From an uncultured Clostridia bacterium (GTDB taxonomy: Bacteria; Bacillota; Clostridia; Christensenellales; CAG-138), in NCBI GenBank assembly GCA_937913075.1, contig CALEPU010000108.1, positions 1 through 10,455 of the forward strand: a stretch of 10,455 nucleotides of DNA, read 5' to 3'. Below, piece after piece: positions 6,304 to 10,455 of the stretch. Within the stretch, counting starts at the first letter, position 1; every line of letters begins with the position of its first letter. Made by a program: the position numbers and the translations under genes. The notes under the pieces were generated by a model, which did not search any database, had not been told where the DNA came from, and worked only from the letters and a program-made list of their open reading frames with translations.

Positions 6304-6346
6304 GACTGCTGCACGGAAGCTGCTTTTGCTCATTAATGCAGCGGTC
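6304..6346. repeat. Second inverted repeat in the convergent gap
   Basis: GACTGCTGCA (6304-6313) pairs with TGCAGCGGTC (6337-6346) over 10 bp with one G-U pair, around a 23-nt loop. It begins five bases after the larger inverted repeat, so the two may form one element. No U tract follows on either strand. Function unknown. Confidence 0.55.
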
Positions 6347-6396
6347 CCTTGATGATGTTCTTACCGAATTATACTTTACGACCTATGGACGGGGTC

Positions 6397-7122
6397 TCAC
6401 TCCTCCTCGGAGTCGGGCTTTTTCTTTTTACGCTTTAAGAAGCCGAAGATGCCCTCATCGTCATCCTCGGGCTGCTCCTCGGGCTCCTCCTCGGTTTGAA
6501 CGGGCTCCTCCGCCTGTGCGGGAGCCTTGTTGAAATCGGGCTGGGGCACAACGCCGAGATCCTTGCGGTTGACCTCTACCATGGAATAATACTCCTCAAG
6601 GAAGCGCATGAGGCTGCCCAGCACGTCGTCGGCGTACGCCTTTGCGTTGTCGTATACGAGGTTTGCATTATACTCCGCCTTGCGCTCAAGCAGATCGGCG
6701 CGGCGCTCCGCCTCTGCGGTGACCTCGTGCTCGGAAATCAGGCGCTCCCTCTCGGCGTTTGCCTTGGCAACGATATCCTCGGCGTCCTTCTCTGCCTTGG
6801 CGATCATAGCGTCGCGCTTCGCCTCCGCCTCCTGCAATATCTGCTCGCAGCGGGACTGTGCGTTATCAACAAGCTCGGTAGCATAGCTCTCGGCGTTGGC
6901 GGTAATATTCTCCGCGTCGGCAAGTATGCTGTTGGCCCTGCGGATATCCTTGGGGATGGTTACCTTGATATCGCCGATGATATCGAACATCTCCTCGGTA
7001 TCGACAATGCGCCTGTCGCTGCCGCTGAACCTGGGAGCAGGGCTTGATTCGATCGCCTTTTCGAGCTCGCTGATCTTCTCAAAACTTTTAATGGTAAGCT
7101 CTTCAACATCCTTGGTTTCCAT
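6397..7122 (-). CDS. Coiled-coil protein resembling ATP synthase b / V-ATPase H-like subunits
   Basis: A 241-residue protein not recognised as any characterised enzyme. The middle, about 60-160, is a long charged Ala/Glu/Lys helix with repeated AEAKRDAMIAKAEKDAEDI-type heptads. Such proteins in Clostridia are often labelled 'ATPase' or 'H+-ATPase subunit H' only because of this composition. The N-terminus (1-55) is mixed and may be a small folded or DivIVA-like part. Residues 200-224 are Pro/Glu/Asp-rich and disordered. The C-terminus has a hydrophobic GIFGFL patch at 224-229 followed by KRKKKK and a final acidic tail, which could touch membrane or nucleic acid. There are no transmembrane helices and no nucleotide-binding motif. 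It starts 4 bp after coaD, whose last codons supply its AGGAG site, so it is co-translated with coaD. A structural or scaffold role is inference. Confidence 0.85.
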   Translation of the reverse strand: METKDVEELTIKSFEKISELEKAIESSPAPRFSGSDRRIVDTEEMFDIIGDIKVTIPKDIRRANSILADAENITANAESYATELVDNAQSRCEQILQEAEAKRDAMIAKAEKDAEDIVAKANAERERLISEHEVTAEAERRADLLERKAEYNANLVYDNAKAYADDVLGSLMRFLEEYYSMVEVNRKDLGVVPQPDFNKAPAQAEEPVQTEEEPEEQPEDDDEGIFGFLKRKKKKPDSEEE

Positions 7123-7126
7123 AAGT

Positions 7127-7600
7127 TTATACTCTCCTTAAAGTTTTATGCTCAGCATTCGGTACAAGCCCCTCAATGCTAATGCCTGTTTTGATGAGCT
7201 GGCGCACGAGATTGGAGCTTATGTAGGCGTGCTCCGGCTTTGCCAGCAGATAAACCGTCTGTATTTCGGGCGCGAGCCTCGTGTTTACGGACTCGAGCAT
7301 GAGCTCATACTCAACGTCGGAGCCGCTCCTTATGCCGCGGACTATCACGTTTGCTCCGACCTCGCGGCAATACTCCACAAGTATGCCGCCACAGACGCCG
7401 AGTTCGATGTTGGCTATGCCCTCCGTCGCATCCCGCAGGAGCTCAAGCCGCTCCTCCACGGTGAAAGCGCCGCCCTCCTTGCCCGGGTTTTGGGTGACGG
7501 TAACGAACAGCTTATCGAACATACCCGCCGCTCTTCTGATGATATCCACGTGACCGACCGTGACCGGATCGAAGCTGCCCGGGAAAACAGCAATGCTCAT
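7127..7600 (-). CDS. coaD: Phosphopantetheine adenylyltransferase
   Basis: A 157-residue CoaD, close to the usual 155-165. It transfers AMP from ATP to 4'-phosphopantetheine, the penultimate step of coenzyme A synthesis. The nucleotidyltransferase motif T14-V-G-H17 follows FPGSFDP at 6-12. RGIRSGSDVEYE (88-99) and ISSNLVR (127-133, the ISSxxVR ATP-binding motif) are present. A longer frame open to 7723 is not used: ATG 7600 gives the conserved N-terminus, has AAGGAG upstream, and overlaps the rsmD stop as ATGA. The rsmD-coaD order matches ylbH-ylbI in Bacillus. CoA supply links loosely to Pta, encoded nearby, but there is no sign of shared regulation. Confidence 0.97.
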   Translation of the reverse strand: MSIAVFPGSFDPVTVGHVDIIRRAAGMFDKLFVTVTQNPGKEGGAFTVEERLELLRDATEGIANIELGVCGGILVEYCREVGANVIVRGIRSGSDVEYELMLESVNTRLAPEIQTVYLLAKPEHAYISSNLVRQLIKTGISIEGLVPNAEHKTLRRV

Positions 7601-8160
7601 AGTATCCGCCGCTCCTTGTTGTAGGTGATATGGGTGATATAGCAGTCGCCGTACTTTCTTGCCTCGCGCGCGGTATAGCACGGCGATGAAAGCACCGGCG
7701 GATTGTCCCTGCTGTGCTCGCAAATTATAACGGCGTCCTCGCTCAAAAGCTCATACTCCGCCAAAGCTGCGCAGGCACGGGAAGCAAGATCGGAGCTGTA
7801 TGGAGGGTCCAGCAGAACTATATCGAACTGCTCCCCCGCCAGTGTGGAAAGCATTGCGATCGCATCGCCGCAGAAGACGCGCGCGTTCCGCTCAAAGCCA
7901 AGCCTTTTCAGGTTGGCCTTTACCACCGTGACCGCCTGCCTGTCTGCGTCGCAGAAGACAGCGGACTTTGCGCCGCGAGACAACGCCTCTATACCGAGTG
8001 CGCCGCTGCCCGCAAAAAGATCGAGCACGTTGGCATACGGCACGTCAAACTGTATCATGCCGAAAACCGCCTCCTTGACCTTTGCCAAGGTGGGGCGGGT
8101 GCTCATGCCTTTTGGCGCCTCAAGCAGCCTGCCCTTGGCTGTGCCGGCGATAACGCGCAT
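7597..8160 (-). CDS. rsmD: 16S rRNA (guanine(966)-N2)-methyltransferase RsmD
   Basis: A 187-residue SAM-dependent methyltransferase, the usual RsmD length. It methylates N2 of G966 (E. coli numbering) in 16S rRNA of the assembled 30S subunit. The N-terminal MRVIAGTAKGR and RPT (22-24) are family hallmarks. The SAM-binding motif I is DLFAGSGALGIEALSRGA from 47, and the catalytic DPPY is at 118-121. The C-terminal part is somewhat short and variable. ATG 8160 has AAGGAG at proper spacing, and a good promoter (8184-8212) lies just upstream, so rsmD heads the rsmD-coaD-coiled-coil operon. Its stop overlaps the coaD start by four bases. Confidence 0.96.
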   Translation of the reverse strand: MRVIAGTAKGRLLEAPKGMSTRPTLAKVKEAVFGMIQFDVPYANVLDLFAGSGALGIEALSRGAKSAVFCDADRQAVTVVKANLKRLGFERNARVFCGDAIAMLSTLAGEQFDIVLLDPPYSSDLASRACAALAEYELLSEDAVIICEHSRDNPPVLSSPCYTAREARKYGDCYITHITYNKERRIL

Positions 8161-8183
8161 ACTACATACTCCTTAACGCTATT

Positions 8184-8212
8184 ATTTTACCACTATATCT
8201 TGTGTCATTCAA
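8184..8212 (-). promoter_or_regulatory. Sigma-A promoter for rsmD-coaD operon
   Basis: On the minus strand, TTGAAT (8207-8212) and TAAAAT (8184-8189) are separated by 17 bp. The start is expected near 8177, about 16 nt before the rsmD ATG, leaving room only for the AAGGAG site. The 88-bp gap also carries a short A/T-only palindrome near 8226-8238 but no convincing terminator for the upstream cyclo-ligase gene. Confidence 0.78.
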
Positions 8213-8248
8213 TAGTAAATTCGACAGTTTTTATAAAACGGCGCAATA

Positions 8249-8860
8249 TTATTCCGCGCTTCCTTCACCTACCCACGAGGGAGTGACGATGATATCGACC
8301 TTTCTGTCAAAGGGCTCGGTCGGGACCCTTTCCACAAGCTGGCAGTCGAACCCGCATGCGACGGTGAGACACGAAGTCTTTGCGAGGAGTCTGTCGTAAT
8401 AGCCGCCGCCCTGCCCGAGCCTCGCAAAGCTTTTGTCAAAGCCTATGGCGGGCAGGAGTATAGCGGCAAGATCCTCAGGCGCCACCTCACGCGACAGCTC
8501 CGGCACGGGCTCCGTTATGCCGTATGCGCCTTTGCGGAAGCCGTCCTCCGGCGGGATCAGCAGACGCAGACCGTGCTCCTCCGTGCAGAGGGGGAACGCT
8601 ATCTCAAATCCCAAGCCGCGCAGCTTTAAAACCGCCGGCAGGATATCGAGCTCATACCTCATGGGCATATAGGCGAGCAACACGCCGCCATGCATCAAGC
8701 TCAGCTGCGGAAGATGAGCGATATGCTCAGCCACCGCCGCAGCCTGCACCTGCCTTTCGTTTTGATCAAGCGCTCGCCGCGCTTCACGGATCGCCTTTCT
8801 CAGCTCCGCCTTTGCTGCCGGTATATCGAAGCAATCCGTATCGCCGGAATTAAAGCTCAT
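8249..8860 (-). CDS. fthC: 5-formyltetrahydrofolate cyclo-ligase
   Basis: A 203-residue protein of the 5-FCL/MTHFS family. It uses ATP to convert 5-formyl-THF, an inhibitory by-product of folate metabolism, to 5,10-methenyl-THF. The C-terminal signature RLGQGGGYYDRLL (147-159) matches the family's RLGxGGGYYDR. AYMPMRYELD (63-72) corresponds to the substrate-binding region. Basic residues in AELRKAIREARR (19-29) fit the ATP-binding N-terminus. ATG 8860 is chosen over a frame open to 8962 because it gives a family-like N-terminus with only about 16 extra residues and has GAGG upstream. It overlaps the amidohydrolase stop by 11 bp, which implies translational coupling. Confidence 0.95.
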   Translation of the reverse strand: MSFNSGDTDCFDIPAAKAELRKAIREARRALDQNERQVQAAAVAEHIAHLPQLSLMHGGVLLAYMPMRYELDILPAVLKLRGLGFEIAFPLCTEEHGLRLLIPPEDGFRKGAYGITEPVPELSREVAPEDLAAILLPAIGFDKSFARLGQGGGYYDRLLAKTSCLTVACGFDCQLVERVPTEPFDRKVDIIVTPSWVGEGSAE

Positions 8861-10028
8861 TGCGGCAGACCTCGCCGTTGACCATGGTAAGAACACAGCG
8901 TACGCGGCTGTCCAAAGGATCGCCGGCAAATACCGCGATATCCGCATCCTTTCCGACTTCAAGGCTGCCGACTCTGTCGTCTATGCCCGTTGCCCTTGCC
9001 GCGTTTATCGTGATGGAGCGCAGCGCCTCATACTCGGGCAGACCCTCCCTTACGGATAGCGCCGCGGCGACTGTAAGATACTGCTCGGGGATAACGGGAT
9101 GGTCGGTCATCATTGCGAACTCTATGCCGTTTTCGTACAGAACACGGGGAGCTTCAAAGCTCTTGTTTTTAAGCTCTATCTTGCTCCTATCGGTTAAAAG
9201 GGGTCCTATAATGACGGATGCGCCGGTGTCCTTAATGCCCCGCTTCAAAAGCTCGGGTATGGTCCAGCCGTCGGTGCAGTGATCGAGGGTTATCCTCAAA
9301 TTGAATTCCTTTGCTATACGGAGCACGGTCAAAATGTCGTCCGCACGGTGAGCGTGGACCTTTAAGGGCAGCTCCCTGTGGATAACGGGCAGCAGCGCCT
9401 CCATAGCAAGATCGCGGTCCGGAGCCTTTGACGGGTCGTCCTTTGAGGCTTTGAGCTTGTTGTCGTAGTTTATCGCTTTTACGAGCGTACGCCGGAGCGT
9501 TGCCGCGACCTGCATGCGGGTATATATCTTCTTCTGTCCGTGATAGACCCGCTTGGGGTTCTCGCCGAACGCCGCCTTCATTGCGACGGGCTCACGGAGT
9601 ATCATATCCTCAACGCTGCTGCCGTGGGTTTTAATGGCAACGAAGGTGCCGCCAACGACGTTCGCGCTGCCGGGACCCGTAACGCAGGTAGTGACTCCGC
9701 CCTCCAAAGCCTCCTCAAAGCATTTGTCATAGGGGTTAATGCCGTCTATTGCGCGCATCTCCGGGGTCGAGGGATCGCTCATCTCGTTGCCGTCGTCGCC
9801 CTCGAACCCCATGCTGTCCTCCCACATTCCGATGTGGCAGTGGGCGTCGACTATGCCCGGCAGCACCGTACAGCCGGATACGTCTATCACCTCGGCGCCT
9901 GCGGCTATCCCCGCAAGGTCCTCTCCGACTGCGATTATTTTGCCGTTCTCTGTGAGCACGTCGCCTGTGAAGCTGCGCTCTTCCTTAGTGTCCATCGGGA
10001 ATACCTTCCCGCCTTTAAGTAGGATCAT
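8850..10028 (-). CDS. Metal-dependent amidohydrolase, imidazolonepropionase-like
   Basis: A 392-residue cytosolic amidohydrolase-superfamily protein; no signal peptide is seen. The N-terminal beta-sandwich strand pattern (GGKVFPMD, ENGKIIAVG, VIDVSGCTVLPGIVDAH) leads into the metal motif H63-x-H65 in HCHIGMWED. Further likely ligands are H225/H227 in VHAHRADD, H250 in DHCTDGW, and the catalytic-type Asp D309 in MTDHPV. K151 in the MKAAFGENPK segment may be the bridging lysine, which is less certain. The C-terminal SLEVGKDADIAVF (355-367) is typical of the superfamily. Substrate is unknown: this group is usually labelled 'amidohydrolase' or imidazolonepropionase-like, and hutI function is unlikely because no other histidine-degradation gene is present. 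ATG 10028 has GGGAGG at good spacing. It is 21 bp after nnrD and overlaps fthC. Confidence 0.92.
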   Translation of the reverse strand: MILLKGGKVFPMDTKEERSFTGDVLTENGKIIAVGEDLAGIAAGAEVIDVSGCTVLPGIVDAHCHIGMWEDSMGFEGDDGNEMSDPSTPEMRAIDGINPYDKCFEEALEGGVTTCVTGPGSANVVGGTFVAIKTHGSSVEDMILREPVAMKAAFGENPKRVYHGQKKIYTRMQVAATLRRTLVKAINYDNKLKASKDDPSKAPDRDLAMEALLPVIHRELPLKVHAHRADDILTVLRIAKEFNLRITLDHCTDGWTIPELLKRGIKDTGASVIIGPLLTDRSKIELKNKSFEAPRVLYENGIEFAMMTDHPVIPEQYLTVAAALSVREGLPEYEALRSITINAARATGIDDRVGSLEVGKDADIAVFAGDPLDSRVRCVLTMVNGEVCRNEL

Positions 10029-10049
10029 AGCAAAACCTCCCGTGCATAT

Positions 10050-10455
10050 TCAAATCTTGTTATTACTGAGTTTTTCAAGCGTCATGGCAATGGCGCCGGT
10101 TACGTCCGAAGCGGTAATGAACCTCTCGGAAAGAAGCTCCAAAGCCTTTTCCGCCGAGCAGCCGAGAAGATACGAGCCGAGCGAGGCGGCGTCATAAACG
10201 CTAGCCCCCTGAGCCAAGAGCCCCGTTATTATGCCGCAGAGCACATCGCCGCTGCCGCCCTTGGCTAAGCCGCTGTTGCCCGTAATGTTGTACCTTATCC
10301 CGCCGGTTGGCGAAGCGATAACACTCCTTGCGGATTTCAGCAGTACGGTGCAGTTGTGTTCCGCAGCAAAACGCACTGCCGTGAGTGTGAACTCGGAAAG
10401 CACTTCTGCGACCGTGCTGCCGCAAAGGCGCGCCATCTCCCCCGGGTGCGGGGTA
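10050..10455 (-). CDS. nnrD: ADP-dependent NAD(P)H-hydrate dehydratase, C-terminal part (cut by window end)
   Basis: The frame is open to the last base of the window, so the gene's start is missing; about 134 residues plus the TGA stop are seen. The first visible residues are TPHPGEMARL, the conserved motif of the YjeF C-terminal/CARKD ribokinase-like fold. The second hallmark, KGGSGDVLCGI, carries the catalytic-type GSGD aspartate. The enzyme dehydrates S-NAD(P)HX back to NAD(P)H using ADP, repairing damaged cofactor. The internal ATG at 10436 is residue 7 of the visible fragment and not a real start. Whether the missing part also contains a NnrE epimerase domain, as in bifunctional Nnr proteins, cannot be told here. 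It is the upstream member of the operon with the amidohydrolase and fthC. Confidence 0.95.
   Translation of the reverse strand, partial: TPHPGEMARLCGSTVAEVLSEFTLTAVRFAAEHNCTVLLKSARSVIASPTGGIRYNITGNSGLAKGGSGDVLCGIITGLLAQGASVYDAASLGSYLLGCSAEKALELLSERFITASDVTGAIAMTLEKLSNNKI

Larger units (their letters stand above)
6072..6396. other. 325-bp convergent intergenic region
   Basis: The gap between the ends of ylbJ (plus) and the coiled-coil gene (minus) holds the terminator at 6159-6200 and the two inverted repeats at 6217-6346. A minus-strand TATAAT at 6368-6373 has no acceptable -35 or extended -10, so it is not called as a promoter. No convincing protein-coding gene is present. Confidence 0.8.

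Noticed and set aside
6350..6373. Minus-strand TATAAT (6368-6373) as promoter of a small RNA
   Set aside because: No acceptable -35 at 16-18 bp spacing and no extended TGn element; kept only as a possibility within the structured-element finding.
7601..7723. N-terminal extension of coaD by 41 residues
   Set aside because: The extension overlaps rsmD, lacks family similarity, and the internal ATG at 7600 has a proper ribosome binding site and the ATGA overlap typical of coupled genes.
8861..8962. N-terminal extension of the cyclo-ligase by 34 residues with a hydrophobic stretch that could pass for a signal peptide
   Set aside because: It lies inside the amidohydrolase gene; 5-FCL is cytosolic and the ATG at 8860 has a suitable GAGG upstream.

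Overview
The window looks like a chromosomal housekeeping region of an endospore-lineage Clostridia genome with fairly high G+C, possibly an Oscillospirales/Christensenellales-type gut anaerobe. Evidence: strong AGGAGG-type ribosome binding sites, sigma-A promoters with 17-bp spacers, an acetogenic pta-ackA pair, a YlbJ-type sporulation membrane protein, and the Bacillus 'ylb' gene set (rsmD/ylbH, coaD/ylbI, ylbJ, tmcAL/ylbM, yceD/ylbN, rpmF). The placement below class level is an inference. I see no phage, plasmid, transposase, CRISPR or defence genes.

Layout. (1) 1-300: three tRNAs on the minus strand, transcribed Pro(UGG)-Glu(UUC)-Met/Ile2(CAU) from a perfect TTGACA-17-TATAAT promoter. (2) 374-3538, minus strand: pta, ackA, a second promoter, yceD (DUF177), rpmF and a terminator; fermentative acetate/ATP production followed by a 50S-ribosome pair. 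(3) 3539-3688: a divergent promoter region in which the -10 elements for pta and tmcAL overlap. (4) 3689-6071, plus strand: tmcAL (acetate-dependent tRNA-Met acetylation) and ylbJ, with a terminator-shaped hairpin lying across the ylbJ start codon. (5) 6072-6396: a 325-bp convergent gap with one strong terminator and two unexplained imperfect inverted repeats. (6) 6397-8160, minus strand: rsmD, coaD and a coiled-coil protein, tightly packed behind a clear promoter. (7) 8249 to the window end, minus strand: 5-formyl-THF cyclo-ligase, a metal-dependent amidohydrolase of unknown substrate, and the C-terminal part of an ADP-dependent NAD(P)H-hydrate dehydratase that runs off the window.

How the parts fit. 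Pta-AckA converts acetyl-CoA to acetate plus ATP, and TmcAL, transcribed from the same intergenic region, consumes acetate and ATP to make ac4C34 on elongator tRNA-Met. RsmD, YceD, L32, the tRNAs and TmcAL all serve the translation machinery. The right-hand operon joins two known metabolite-repair enzymes to an uncharacterised hydrolase. I found no clearly novel multi-gene system. The best leads are the hairpin over the ylbJ start, the structured element at 6217-6346, the shared acetate promoter region and the uncharacterised amidohydrolase.
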